A stretch of 64,000 nucleotides of DNA from contig NZ_CP011131.1 in assembly GCF_001442805.1 (NCBI RefSeq), forward strand, positions 2,294,001-2,358,000, in the 5' to 3' direction. Origin of the DNA: Lysobacter gummosus (GTDB lineage Bacteria > Pseudomonadota > Gammaproteobacteria > Xanthomonadales > Xanthomonadaceae). Both the position numbers and the translations under genes were made by a program. Below the pieces are notes generated by a model that was given only the letters and a program-made list of their open reading frames with translations, ran no database searches and was not told the origin of the DNA. This document shows positions 17,063 through 25,638 of the stretch, one piece after another; the first letter of the stretch is position 1, and each line of letters begins with the position of its first letter.

Positions 17063-17863
17063 TCACGCCGCCAACGCCTGCTCCCGCCGCCGTGCCGCCT
17101 CCATGAACGCCATCAGCACCGGCCGCCCCGCCAGCAATTCCGGAAAGCGATGATCGTGAAATTCCGGATGCCACTGCACGCCGACCACGAAGCCGTCGCC
17201 GTTGCCGCGGATGCATTCGGGAATGCCGTCCTCCGACCAGGCCTCGACTTCCAGCCCCACGCCAAGATCTTTCACGCCCTGGTGATGGATCGAGTTGACC
17301 CGCGGATCGGCCACCTGCGGATACAGCGACGATAGCCAGCCGTTTTCGCGCATGCGCAGCGAATGCGCGTGTTCGTCGTATTGCGCCGGAATATAGTGCT
17401 GCGAGCGCGTCGCGCCGCCGCCGACCAGGTCCTGGTACAGGCTGCCGCCATGGGCGACATTGATCAGCTGCATGCCGCGGCAGATGCCCAGCACGGGCTT
17501 GCCCGCATCGACGAAGGCGCGCAGCAGATTGAGTTCGAACCGGTCGCGCTCCGGATCGGTGGTCATCAGCAGTTCGCTGGGGCGCTCGCCATAGGCCACC
17601 GGATCGATGTCGGCGCCGCCTTGCAGGATCAACCCGTCCAGCGAACGCGCGTAATCGCGCACGGACAGATCGGTGGCCTGGACCGCGCCCTGGGCATCGA
17701 CGGTGGGGATCATCACCACGATCGCGCCGCTGGCCATCACCCAGTGCGCCATCGATTGCTCGAGGTATTGCAAAGTCTTGTTGCGGAAACCGTATTCGGG
17801 CGGCAGGTTGCGCATCAGGCGCGGCGACAGGCCGATCAGCAGTTTGCGGGCGGGCGAGGGCAT
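17063..17863 (-). CDS. class-I glutamine-amidotransferase-like gamma-glutamyl hydrolase (PuuD-type, C26)
   Basis: A 266-residue cytoplasmic protein of the gamma-glutamyl-gamma-aminobutyrate hydrolase/peptidase C26 family. The nucleophile elbow is GKPVLGICRGMQLINV (Cys128); VGVQWHPEF (His232, Glu234) completes the triad. GGADIDPVAYGE (82-93) is the family oxyanion region. It cleaves gamma-glutamyl bonds, as in putrescine degradation. It lies 24 bp downstream of a YbdK-type gamma-glutamyl ligase on the same strand. The pairing of a gamma-glutamyl ligase with a gamma-glutamyl hydrolase suggests a shared gamma-glutamylated substrate. Confidence 0.92.
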   Translation of the reverse strand: MPSPARKLLIGLSPRLMRNLPPEYGFRNKTLQYLEQSMAHWVMASGAIVVMIPTVDAQGAVQATDLSVRDYARSLDGLILQGGADIDPVAYGERPSELLMTTDPERDRFELNLLRAFVDAGKPVLGICRGMQLINVAHGGSLYQDLVGGGATRSQHYIPAQYDEHAHSLRMRENGWLSSLYPQVADPRVNSIHHQGVKDLGVGLEVEAWSEDGIPECIRGNGDGFVVGVQWHPEFHDHRFPELLAGRPVLMAFMEAARRREQALAA

Positions 17864-17887
17864 GACGGATATCCGAAAGGGCGGGTG

Positions 17888-19027
17888 TCAGACGGTGGAG
17901 TCGATGGCGACGGTGGTTTCCAGCAACCAGTCCACCACGGCCTTGAGCGCGTTGGCGCGGCTGGCGCCGCTTTCGCGATGCTGGCGATACAGCGCCAGCT
18001 GAGTGTGCGCGCTGGTGCCGCGCGCGACGATGTCGTCCAGGCCCGCCAGCGCCTGCGTGCAATCCAGTTGCCGCGCATCTTCCGCGCACAGTTCGCGCAG
18101 GCGCTGCAACTGCGCCAGCGCCGGCTCGGTGTTGCCGTGTTCGTCGATGAAATCCGCCTGCAGGCCGAAGCGTTTCGCGCGCCAGCGGTTCTCGTCGATG
18201 ATGCGACGGATGGCGGCGTTGCACGGCGGGGCCTGCGCCGGGCGCTGCGACAGATGCCGCATCAGGCAGCGGTACAGGGCTGCGATCGCCAGGCTGTCGT
18301 TCAGGCGCGTGCAGGCGTCGGCGATGCGCAGCTCGACGGTGGGAAAATTCGGCGAGGGGCGGATCGCCCACCACAGCGAGCCGGCGTCGGCGATCGCGCC
18401 GGCGCGCTGCAGCACCGCGGCGAAGGCGTCGTAATCGGCTTCGTCCTCGAAGAAGTCCGGAATGCCGGTGCGCGGCCATTCGTCGTACATGGCCTGGCGG
18501 TAGCTCATCAGGCCGGTGTTGCCGCGGTCCCAGAACGGCGAGGAGGTGGACAGCGCCAGCAGCAGCGGCAGCCACGGCATCGCCCGGTTCATCACCTGCA
18601 CCCGATCGACGCCGTCGGGCAACTGCACGTGCACGTGCAGGCCGCAGACCTGGCTGCGGCGGGCGACGATCTGGAAATCCTCGACCAGGCGCCGGTAACG
18701 CGGCTTGTCGGTCTGGCTTTGTTCGCGCCATTGCCCGAGCGGATGCGTACCGGCGGCGAGCAAGGCCAGACCGTGCTCGTGCGCCAGTTCCGACAGGCCG
18801 CGGCGCAAATCGCCGAGCTGGCGCCGCGCCTGCGCCATGTCGCATTGCACCGGCGAAGCGATTTCGATCTGCGCTTGCTGCAGCTCGCTTTCGATCGCAT
18901 CGCCCAGTTGCGCGCGGGCGCGCTTGAGCAGGCGGGCCGGGACGTGCGCGGCGAGCAGACGGCTGTGCGGGCGGACGAGGAAGAATTCCTCCTCGATGCC
19001 GAAGCTGTAATCGCACAGCGCGCTCAT
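17888..19027 (-). CDS. YbdK-family carboxylate-amine ligase (GCS2-type)
   Basis: A 379-residue member of the type-2 glutamate-cysteine-ligase superfamily, with the normal length of the YbdK family. Motifs: DYSFGIEEEFFLV at the N-terminus (ATP/Mg site), QIEIASPVQ, GLHVHVQLPDG, SSPFW and NFPTVELRIADA. E. coli YbdK has weak glutamate-cysteine ligase activity. The true substrate here is unknown. The start MSALCDYSFG was chosen because conservation begins there. It is the first gene of a two-gene unit with the C26 hydrolase. Confidence 0.93.
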   Translation of the reverse strand: MSALCDYSFGIEEEFFLVRPHSRLLAAHVPARLLKRARAQLGDAIESELQQAQIEIASPVQCDMAQARRQLGDLRRGLSELAHEHGLALLAAGTHPLGQWREQSQTDKPRYRRLVEDFQIVARRSQVCGLHVHVQLPDGVDRVQVMNRAMPWLPLLLALSTSSPFWDRGNTGLMSYRQAMYDEWPRTGIPDFFEDEADYDAFAAVLQRAGAIADAGSLWWAIRPSPNFPTVELRIADACTRLNDSLAIAALYRCLMRHLSQRPAQAPPCNAAIRRIIDENRWRAKRFGLQADFIDEHGNTEPALAQLQRLRELCAEDARQLDCTQALAGLDDIVARGTSAHTQLALYRQHRESGASRANALKAVVDWLLETTVAIDSTV

Positions 19028-19191
19028 GGCCGCCGGCCCCGGGACTGCGAACGGTGTGGGTTCGTCATGCGCCCAAGGTAGCGTTCCGGATGTAAGCGCA
19101 AGTTGAAGAGAACGCGGGCCGGGCGTGCGCGGCGATGAATCTTGCCGCCACGGCGGGCGGATACGGGCGGGCTTTGCTCCAGTTGGCGCGA

Positions 19192-19380
19192 TCAATCCGT
19201 CGTGGCGCGGTGGCCTTGCGCGAGCGCGGCGACGGAATCGACGAAGGCGCGCAGTTTGGCCGCCGGCAGATGTCGCGTGGTATACAGCGCGTACAGCGGA
19301 AACGTCTTGTCTTGCCAGTCCGTCATCACTTGCGCCAGTTGGCCGCTGTCGATGAAGCCGCACGCCGGTCGCCTTGACCG
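19192..19380 (-). pseudogene. remnant of a LysR-family regulator (C-terminal end only)
   Basis: The last about 56 codons read FIDSGQLAQVMTDWQDKTFP, LYALYTTRHLPAAKLRAFVD, SVAALAQ. This matches the C-terminus of LysR-type effector domains (SGxLxxVLxDW, PxYALY, RxLPxKLRAFVDF). Upstream in frame the similarity ends and there is no room for the DNA-binding domain before the next gene at 19501. About 240 residues of the parent gene are missing, so this is a deletion scar. Confidence 0.7.
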
Positions 19381-19414
19381 GGCGATGCCGGTGCCGCACA
19401 GGCGGCGCCAAGGA

Positions 19415-19450
19415 TAAAGCGCACCGCATCGTCGCGACGATGCGGTGCGC
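19415..19450 (-). terminator. terminator hairpin downstream of the 19501-20307 gene
   Basis: A perfect 32-bp palindrome (16-bp arms GCGCACCGCATCGTCG / CGACGATGCGGTGCGC, 19419-19450) is followed on the minus strand by TTTATCC. It lies about 50 bp past the stop codon of the secreted-protein gene. A second smaller hairpin is at 19461-19479. Confidence 0.65.
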
Positions 19451-19500
19451 CAGGGCATGCGCGGATCCTCACGATCCGCGCGTCGCCGGTATCGCGCGAA

Positions 19501-20307
19501 TCAATCGATGGTGACCGCGGAGATCGGACGGGTCGAGTTGACGGTGATGGTGGAGGGGCTGGCGCTGGCTTCCACGCGCACCGCGATCAAGCCCAGGCCG
19601 CCGACCGAAACGCTGCCGCCCAGGCCCAACTGCGCGGCCTGATGCGTCACCCTCACGTTGTTGGTGCCGGCGCCGGTCGCCGCGGCCTGGTTGAGCACCA
19701 GCGCGCCGCCGACCGGCACTTCCACCGGCAGACCGAGCACGACCAGGCGCAGGCGGCCGCCGACCGGCACGGTGAAGTTGCGCGGAATCGGCGAGGGCAG
19801 GGTGATGACGTTGCCGCCGGCGATGCGCACGTCGGCGACGGTCGAGGTGGCCTGGCACTGCAGGCGGGTGTCGCCCGACAGCGAATCGCACGACAGGCTG
19901 CCGCGCAGGCCCTGCGCGGTGACCAGGTTCTGCACCAGGCTTACTCCGGCGGCTTCCGAGAAACCGTCGAGCGCGGTCGCGTCGGTCAGGTTGGTGTAGT
20001 CGGCGCGCTGGTGCACGGCGTCGAGCTTCACCACGTTGACCAGGCCGAGCAGGCTCAGATCGATGCCGAGGGCGCTGTTGTCGTCGCTGCCGGCGGCGGT
20101 GACTTGCGCCTGACCGGCGCAGGGCAGCGGCAGGGTGGTGTTGATGCCGAGCACGGTGACGGTCACGCTGCCGCTGACGGCGCAGGCCTTGACCGCGGCC
20201 GAGGCCACTTCCGAGCTTTGCGCGGCGGCGTTGTTGGCGGCGAAGGCCAGGCCCAGGGCGCAAACGATGGCGCTCAGGCGGGCGGAGCGGAGGGTGCGTT
20301 GATTCAT
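19501..20307 (-). CDS. secreted beta-rich protein (choice-of-anchor-like), unknown function
   Basis: A 268-residue exported protein with a signal peptide (MNQRTLRSARLSAIVCALGL then AFAANNAAA). The mature chain is Val/Ala/Gly/Thr-rich and strand-dominated with four cysteines, two in CDSLSGDTRLQC. The C-terminal segment LVLNQAAATGAGTNNVRVTH faintly resembles proteins annotated with choice-of-anchor domains. That similarity is by eye and weak. No catalytic motif. Probably an extracellular structural protein. Confidence 0.75.
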   Translation of the reverse strand: MNQRTLRSARLSAIVCALGLAFAANNAAAQSSEVASAAVKACAVSGSVTVTVLGINTTLPLPCAGQAQVTAAGSDDNSALGIDLSLLGLVNVVKLDAVHQRADYTNLTDATALDGFSEAAGVSLVQNLVTAQGLRGSLSCDSLSGDTRLQCQATSTVADVRIAGGNVITLPSPIPRNFTVPVGGRLRLVVLGLPVEVPVGGALVLNQAAATGAGTNNVRVTHQAAQLGLGGSVSVGGLGLIAVRVEASASPSTITVNSTRPISAVTID

Positions 20308-20968
20308 GGTGTTTACCTGCTCAGTTGAGTAATGAAGTCGCGGATGAAATCCGTCGAGGTGGTGGCTTGCTCAAGTTGTTGTCGCTCGATGCCGGCATCG
20401 CGCAGCCGCCGTCCACGGCGAGGGAGCCGTGATCGGGCCGATTGCTTGAATGCCGCGGATAAACCCCTGGTACGCGAAGCGGCCGTGGCCGTTCCGCCAA
20501 CTGCAGTCAGGACGCAAGCCTCGCGATGGCGGGCTTGGACGCAAAGTGTGGTGACACGTGATTCGTTCGGATTGTGAGCCGCATCCGTTGCGCCGGGGCG
20601 TCGGTGTTCAGGGGAGCCGATGCCTCGTGGTTGGTGCGGGCAAAGAGTAGAAAACCGCCGGTCCGCGAAACCTTGATGCTTCGCGCATTAGTCGCCGGGC
20701 TTAAGTCCGTTTTGCCGATCTGCGATGGATTCGTCGCTGCGCTTGTGCGCGCGGATCGGTTGCAACTCCATACGCGCTTGCAATTCGATTGGCGAAGCGC
20801 ATGCGTGTGTGCGCGGGATCGATTCGCGGGCGTGATGCGCGGTGAGGTTTGGCGATCGCATCGCCGCGCATCCGGGTGTGTTTTGTTTTCGCTGTTTCCG
20901 CAGCGGAAGTTTAATTTCGCGCTGATGCAAAAATACCGGGGCGCATGGTGGCGATACGCATTTGCTTA
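20308..20968. other. 661-bp region without a convincing gene
   Basis: Two plus-strand ORFs (81 and 168 codons) have no start context, Cys/Arg-rich translations and no recognisable domain. The right half (about 20580-20960) is visibly less GC-rich than flanking genes. The left end should contain the promoter of the secreted-protein gene. It may be a decayed region. Confidence 0.5.
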
Positions 20969-21065
20969 TTGTGGGAGGGAGCTTCAGCCCCGATGCGTTT
21001 CGATCCGCAGTGGGAAGACTCTCAGCATCGGATCGAAAAGCATCGGGGCTGAAGCCCTCCCACAA
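20969..21065. repeat. long palindromic REP-like element
   Basis: Imperfect inverted repeat: TTGTGGGAGGGAGCTTCAGC then CCCGATGCGTTTCGATCC pairs with GGATCGAAAAGCATCGGGGC then TGAAGCCCTCCCACAA, with a central spacer of about 25 bp. It starts 17 bp past the stop of the Gfo/Idh gene, so it could also terminate that transcript. Elements with GTGGGAG...CTTCAGCC cores are common in Xanthomonadaceae and pseudomonads. Confidence 0.8.
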
Positions 21066-21081
21066 AAGACTTCGCAGTAGA

Positions 21082-22152
21082 TCAGCGTTGCAAGAACGCC
21101 GCGCGTTCCTGCCCGCTCAACGCAGGCGTCACCGCGCGCCCTTGCGCCGCCGATTCGACCGCCGCTTCCAGCACCGCCATCAACGCCACCGCCTGCGCGG
21201 GCGTGACCGGATTCGGGCCCTGGCCGCGCAAGGCATCGCGCACGGCCATGTAGTAACGGCGCTGATCGCCCGGCGGCGTCGGCACGCGGCTGACCGCGCC
21301 ATGTTCGTCGTGCCACAGTTGCGCGTCGTCGTCCTCGCCCCAGCCGGCCGCGCCGGGCACGATTCCGGCCAGCAACTGCGCTTCTTGTTGATCGGCGCGC
21401 GGCTTGACCAGACTGCCGCGGCTGCCGTGCACGATGAAGCGCGGGCTGCCGCCGGCGACCAGCATGCTGGCCTGAAGCACGACCCGGCGCTGGCCGTATT
21501 CGAACACCACGTGCGCCCAGTCGGCGACGGCGGCGCCGTCGCGCTGCACCGCCAGGCTGGCGATCACGCGCTCGGGCAGGCCGAACAACTGCAAGGCCTG
21601 ATCGGCCAGATGCGGGCCCAGGTCCCACCACACGCCGGTGCCGGGGCCGGCCTGTTCGCGCCAGCGCTCGCGCACTTGCGGGCGGAAGCGGTCGATATGC
21701 GATTCCAGATGCACGACTTCGCCGAGCCGGCCGTCGTCGATGGCCTGCTTCACCGCGAGGTAGTCGCTGTCCCAGCGCCGGTTCTGGAACACCGACAGCA
21801 ATCGGCCGTGCTGCGAGGCCAATGCCGCCAGTTCGCGCGCTTCGGCCAGATCCAGAGTGAAAGGCTTATCGACCACCACATGCTTGCCGGCGGCGAGTGC
21901 GGCGCGGGCGAGCGGAGCATGGCTGTGGTTGGGCGTGGCGATCACCACCAGATCCGCGCGCGCGTCGGTAACCGCGGCGATCGGATCGTCGATCACGATC
22001 GCCTGCGGGTGATCGGCCTGTACCTTGGCGGCGTCGCGCGAGCCGACCAGGCTCAGCGTGAGTCCGGGCGTGGCCGCGATCAGCGGCGCGTGGAAAGTCT
22101 TGCCGGCGAAGCCGTAGCCGACCAGTGCGACGCGGATGGAGGCATCGTTCAT
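21082..22152 (-). CDS. Gfo/Idh/MocA family oxidoreductase
   Basis: A 356-residue NAD(P)-dependent sugar or inositol dehydrogenase-type enzyme. The N-terminal Rossmann fold begins RVALVGYGFAGKTFHAPLI (GxGxxG-like). VVDKPFTLDLAEARELAALA contains the conserved EKP-type motif (here DKP, with the Lys), and the C-terminal GFO_IDH domain has GTGVWWDLGPHLADQALQLF with the active-site Asp/His. The arrangement resembles E. coli YdgJ. Start chosen at MNDASIRV, where conservation begins. Divergent from an MHS transporter gene 155 bp away. Confidence 0.93.
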   Translation of the reverse strand: MNDASIRVALVGYGFAGKTFHAPLIAATPGLTLSLVGSRDAAKVQADHPQAIVIDDPIAAVTDARADLVVIATPNHSHAPLARAALAAGKHVVVDKPFTLDLAEARELAALASQHGRLLSVFQNRRWDSDYLAVKQAIDDGRLGEVVHLESHIDRFRPQVRERWREQAGPGTGVWWDLGPHLADQALQLFGLPERVIASLAVQRDGAAVADWAHVVFEYGQRRVVLQASMLVAGGSPRFIVHGSRGSLVKPRADQQEAQLLAGIVPGAAGWGEDDDAQLWHDEHGAVSRVPTPPGDQRRYYMAVRDALRGQGPNPVTPAQAVALMAVLEAAVESAAQGRAVTPALSGQERAAFLQR

Positions 22153-22307
22153 CGTGCGGACTCGTTGGAGGGAAACGGCACCTTGCCGGATCGCGCCGGC
22201 CGCGGCCAGAGGGCGCGGCACGGCCTGTATGCGCAATGTGCGCAAAAGCTTTGCGCGGCCGGGCCCGGATGGAGTATCAATTCACCGTCCCCTGTCCGGA
22301 AACCTCG

Positions 22308-23588
22308 ATGACACCTGCCGCCGCGGCACCCGCCAACTCTCCCGCCCGCGTGTTGTTCGCCAGTTTGATCGGCACCACCATCGAGTTCTTCGATTTCTAC
22401 ATCTACGCCACCGCCGCGGTGCTGGTGTTTCCGAAACTGTTTTTCCCCGCGGCCGATCCCACCACCGCGACCTTGCAATCGCTGGCGACCTTCGCCCTGG
22501 CGTTCTTCGCCCGGCCGGTGGGCGCGGCGGTGTTCGGTCACTTCGGCGACCGCATCGGACGCAAGGCGACCTTGGTCGCGGCGTTGTTGACGATGGGCCT
22601 GTCCACGGTCGCGATCGGCCTGCTGCCCATCTACGACAGCATCGGCATCCTCGCACCGGCCTTGCTGGCGCTGTGCCGTTTCGGCCAGGGCCTGGGCCTG
22701 GGCGGCGAGTGGGGCGGCGCGGTGCTGCTGGCGACGGAGAACGCACCGCCGGGCAAGCGCGCGTGGTACGGCATGTTTCCGCAGTTGGGCGCGCCGATCG
22801 GGTTCTTTCTGTCGACCGGCATCTTCCTGTTGCTGACCGACACCATGGGCGATAAGGCCTTCTTCGCCTGGGGCTGGCGCATTCCGTTCCTGGCCAGCGC
22901 GGTGCTGGTGTTCGTGGGCTTGTGGGTGCGCTTGCGCATCGCCGAAACACCGGCGTTCCAGAAGGCCATCGACCGGCACGAGCGGGTCAGGCTGCCGATG
23001 GTCAAGGTGTTGATGCAGCATCCGGGCGCGCTGATCGCGGGCACCTTCGCCGCCTTGGCGACCTTCGTGCTGTTTTATCTGATGACGGTGTTCGCGCTGA
23101 GCTGGGGCACGTCCAAGCTGGGCTATTCGCGCGAGCAGTTCCTGCTGTTGCAGCTGGGCAGCGTGGTGTTTTTCGCCGTGACCATTCCGCTGGCGGCCTT
23201 GTTCGCCGATCGCCGTGGCCGGCGTCTGGCGATGATTCTTTCGACGCTGGCGGTGATGGTGTTCGGGGTCTTGTTCGAGGCGCTGTTCTCGAGCGGAAAC
23301 GCCTGGGGCACCTTGCTGTTCCTGGGCCTGGGGCTGGCGATCATGGGCCTGACCTACGGCCCGCTGGGCACGATCCTGTCGGAGATGTTTCCCACCTCGG
23401 TGCGCTACACCGGCGCCTCGCTGGCGTTCAATCTGGCCGGCATCCTGGGCGCTTCGCTGGCGCCGTCGATCGCGACCTGGCTCGCCAGCACCTACGGCCT
23501 GGCCTATGTCGGTTATTACCTCAGCGCGGCCGGCGCGCTGACCTTGATCGCCTTGCTGATGGTGCGCGAGGGCGAGCCGGCGGTTTGA
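22308..23588 (+). CDS. MFS transporter, metabolite:H+ symporter (MHS) type
   Basis: A 426-residue inner-membrane protein with 12 predicted helices. MHS-subfamily signatures: GTTIEFFDFYIYATAAVLVF in TM1, FGHFGDRIGRKATLV (GxxxDRxGRK loop 2-3), CRFGQGLGLGGEWGGAVLLA (TM4) and SEMFPTSVRYTGASLAFNLA in TM11. Family members (ProP, KgtP, ShiA) import organic acids, osmolytes or aromatic acids with protons. An in-frame ATG at 22269 is possible; 22308 gives the canonical short N-terminus. Divergent from a Gfo/Idh dehydrogenase, which could act on the imported compound. Confidence 0.93.
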   Translation: MTPAAAAPANSPARVLFASLIGTTIEFFDFYIYATAAVLVFPKLFFPAADPTTATLQSLATFALAFFARPVGAAVFGHFGDRIGRKATLVAALLTMGLSTVAIGLLPIYDSIGILAPALLALCRFGQGLGLGGEWGGAVLLATENAPPGKRAWYGMFPQLGAPIGFFLSTGIFLLLTDTMGDKAFFAWGWRIPFLASAVLVFVGLWVRLRIAETPAFQKAIDRHERVRLPMVKVLMQHPGALIAGTFAALATFVLFYLMTVFALSWGTSKLGYSREQFLLLQLGSVVFFAVTIPLAALFADRRGRRLAMILSTLAVMVFGVLFEALFSSGNAWGTLLFLGLGLAIMGLTYGPLGTILSEMFPTSVRYTGASLAFNLAGILGASLAPSIATWLASTYGLAYVGYYLSAAGALTLIALLMVREGEPAV

Positions 23589-23598
23589 CGGCGAGGGC

Positions 23599-23623
23599 GC
23601 GCAGGCGTGGAGAACGCCTGCGC
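23599..23623. terminator. bidirectional hairpin between convergent genes
   Basis: A perfect 10-bp stem, GCGCAGGCGT / ACGCCTGCGC, with a 5-nt loop sits in the 40-bp gap between the MFS gene and the converging lipoprotein gene. It has no U-tract, so terminator activity is inferred from position only. Confidence 0.4.
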
Positions 23624-23628
23624 CGCCG

Positions 23629-24246
23629 CTATGGGCGCGCGTCTCTGGCGCCCTGAAGCTTGGTCAGCAAGGCGGCCTTGTCGGCGACCCCTTCCGCGCT
23701 GAGCGCGTAATTGAGCGCTTGTTTGCCCTCGGCTTCGAAATAACCGCGGCGGTAGCGCGGCAGATCGTCGCCGCCGACATAGCCGGTCTGCACCAGAGCG
23801 TAGAACAGGCGCTCGTCCGGATCGCGGGCCAGGCTCAGATCGTAAAGACGCACCCGCTGGCTCTGGCCGGGGTAGATCAGCCAGATCTTTTCCGGCGTTG
23901 CGCAATAAGCCCGGGTCACCGCCTGTTGCTGCGCGTCGGTCATCGCGACCGCGCCGTCCTGGTCGGTCTCGCCGCGCGCCAGGGCGATGCCGCCGTCGTT
24001 CTCGAATCCGTACAGGCCTTCGGGCGTTTGCGCACTCAACGCGAACGCCCACGGCGTGAACGCCAGCGCATGGCCGCCGGGCCCGGGCGTGTCGGCGAGG
24101 CGATAGGCGATCGTGTCGGGGCAGGCGTAGGGCGGCCGCGAGGCTTGCGGCGCGTGGGCGCAGCCGGCGGCGATCAGTACCGTCAGCAGCGCGCAGATAC
24201 GCGCCGGAACAGCCACGGGAGCGGCGATGCGCATGGGTTCGGTCAC
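23629..24246 (-). CDS. putative lipoprotein, unknown function
   Basis: A 205-residue protein with a hydrophobic leader ending IAAGC and likely lipid attachment. The mature domain contains YRLADTPGPGGHALAFTPWA, YGFENDGGIALARGE, IWLIYPGQSQRVRLYDLSLA and a C-terminal helix. I do not recognise the family. The GTG start at 24246 was chosen because it overlaps the TGA stop of the upstream metallopeptidase gene (GTGA) and has AAGGA 8 nt upstream. An internal ATG at 24234 is the alternative. Translational coupling to the metallopeptidase is likely. Confidence 0.78.
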   Translation of the reverse strand: MTEPMRIAAPVAVPARICALLTVLIAAGCAHAPQASRPPYACPDTIAYRLADTPGPGGHALAFTPWAFALSAQTPEGLYGFENDGGIALARGETDQDGAVAMTDAQQQAVTRAYCATPEKIWLIYPGQSQRVRLYDLSLARDPDERLFYALVQTGYVGGDDLPRYRRGYFEAEGKQALNYALSAEGVADKAALLTKLQGARDARP

Positions 24247-24758
24247 GTTGCGTCCTTGCTGGATTTGGCCTGGATTTCCAACTGGGTCAGGTACAGGCGC
24301 AGATCGAATTCGAGCTGGTGGTAGTCGGCGCTCATGTGAGTGCACAGCTGGTAGAAGCTCTTGTCGTGTTCGCGATGCTTGATGTGCGCGAGTTCGTGCA
24401 CCGCGATCATTTCCAGGAACTCGGCCGGCGCGTCGCGGAACAAGGTCGCGATGCGGATTTCGCGCGCGGCCTTGAGCCGGCCGCCGTGCACGCGCGAAAT
24501 CGCGGTGTGGGTACCCAGCGCGTGTTTCACCACGTGCAGCTTGTTGTCGTAGATCACCTTGTTGAGCGGCTCGGCCTTGCGCATGTAGCGCTCTTTGATA
24601 TCGACCACGTACTCGAACAAGGCCTTGTCGTCGCGCACCTCGTGGCCGGCGCTGTAGCGATCGCGCAGCATCTCGGCCAGCCGCCCGCTGTCGATCAGCG
24701 AGCGGACCTGGTCCATCACGCGTTCGCCATAACCGCGCAGATAGCGGAGTTCGTCCAT
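24243..24758 (-). CDS. YgjP-like metal-dependent hydrolase (M48-related)
   Basis: A 171-residue cytoplasmic protein with the zinc-metallopeptidase motif HELAHIKHREHDKSFYQL (HExxH near residue 121, third His in KHREHDKSFY). This is the YgjP/DUF45-type arrangement related to WSS1/SprT-like proteases. The N-terminal 75 residues are helical and charged. The start at MDELRYLRG was chosen because upstream in-frame sequence is Arg/Pro noise. The stop overlaps the downstream lipoprotein start. Substrate unknown. Confidence 0.9.
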   Translation of the reverse strand: MDELRYLRGYGERVMDQVRSLIDSGRLAEMLRDRYSAGHEVRDDKALFEYVVDIKERYMRKAEPLNKVIYDNKLHVVKHALGTHTAISRVHGGRLKAAREIRIATLFRDAPAEFLEMIAVHELAHIKHREHDKSFYQLCTHMSADYHQLEFDLRLYLTQLEIQAKSSKDAT

Positions 24759-24963
24759 GCGCGCACGATACGGCAAAGGCGTCCGGGGACGCGAGACCTG
24801 GGGTGATAGCGGTCTCGGACTGAGCATGCGGCCGGGCGGTCTGGCTGGGCGAAACATCAAGCCGAGCACGCAGAACTTGCAGTGCCAACGCCGCTCCTGA
24901 CTTGAGCATGTTCATCCACCGCCATACTCTTACCGAACAACCTCATGCGGCAGGTTCTCGAAC

Positions 24964-25638
24964 ATGCACTATCACTACGTACCGGAAGATGCGGCGGAAC
25001 TCACCCGTAGCGGATTCAGCGTCGGCATAGGCAGTCCGGGTTTTCTCGCGGATATGGTGCTGGCTGGAAGAGAGTACGCCAGCGACCTGGCCCAATACCC
25101 GCGCGTGTTCCACGACGCATTGGCGCGCCACTATATGAGCCTGCGCGGCATGGCGCGGCTCGATATTTGGCTGCTGCACGACCTGTTGTCAGGACATGGC
25201 GTAGGAGGACAGATATTCGCCGCCTGGTTCGCAGCCTTGTCGCCGCACCCTTTGTACCGCCCGCTCTTGCTGGACAAGGTCAAACCGCCGCATCACCAGT
25301 ACGCGCTGTACCTGGCGTTGCAGGCCATCAATGAGTTGGAGGGCGCGGCTCCGACCGAGTCGTCCATCGCACTGGCCGAGATTCGTTCTTCCTTGTTGAC
25401 GATGCCGCAGCCCGACGTCCGGCTCAGGCTGGTGCCTACGGAGGAACAGACGTCGCGCTTGGAAGAGGAGCGTCAGCGCATCGCCGCTATTTATCGCCGC
25501 GAGGGTGCCGACGCGGCGCGTGCCGGCTTGAAGGGAACGCTGTTGGCGTATTACCGAATGGATCATGAGCAATGGCTGCGCGCGGGCAGTCCCAGCGCCG
25601 AAGATTATTTGGCCGACCTCGCGAAGTCTCCGGCATGA
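24964..25638 (+). CDS. hypothetical protein, unrecognised family
   Basis: A 224-residue, probably cytoplasmic and mostly helical protein starting MHYHYVPEDAAELTRSGFSV. Aromatic- and His-rich first half (RLDIWLLHDLLSGHGVGGQI, HPLYRPLLLDKVKPPHHQYA); charged helical C-terminus (EEQTSRLEEERQRIAAIYRR). No signal peptide or catalytic signature is visible. Codon use is less GC3-extreme than in neighbours, so recent acquisition is possible. Its stop overlaps the start of a decayed downstream gene (ATGA), indicating they were a coupled pair. Confidence 0.75.
   Translation: MHYHYVPEDAAELTRSGFSVGIGSPGFLADMVLAGREYASDLAQYPRVFHDALARHYMSLRGMARLDIWLLHDLLSGHGVGGQIFAAWFAALSPHPLYRPLLLDKVKPPHHQYALYLALQAINELEGAAPTESSIALAEIRSSLLTMPQPDVRLRLVPTEEQTSRLEEERQRIAAIYRREGADAARAGLKGTLLAYYRMDHEQWLRAGSPSAEDYLADLAKSPA

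Noticed and set aside
20574..21080. A 168-codon plus-strand ORF
   Set aside because: It runs through the palindromic repeat, has odd Cys/Arg/Trp composition and lacks a ribosome-binding site.
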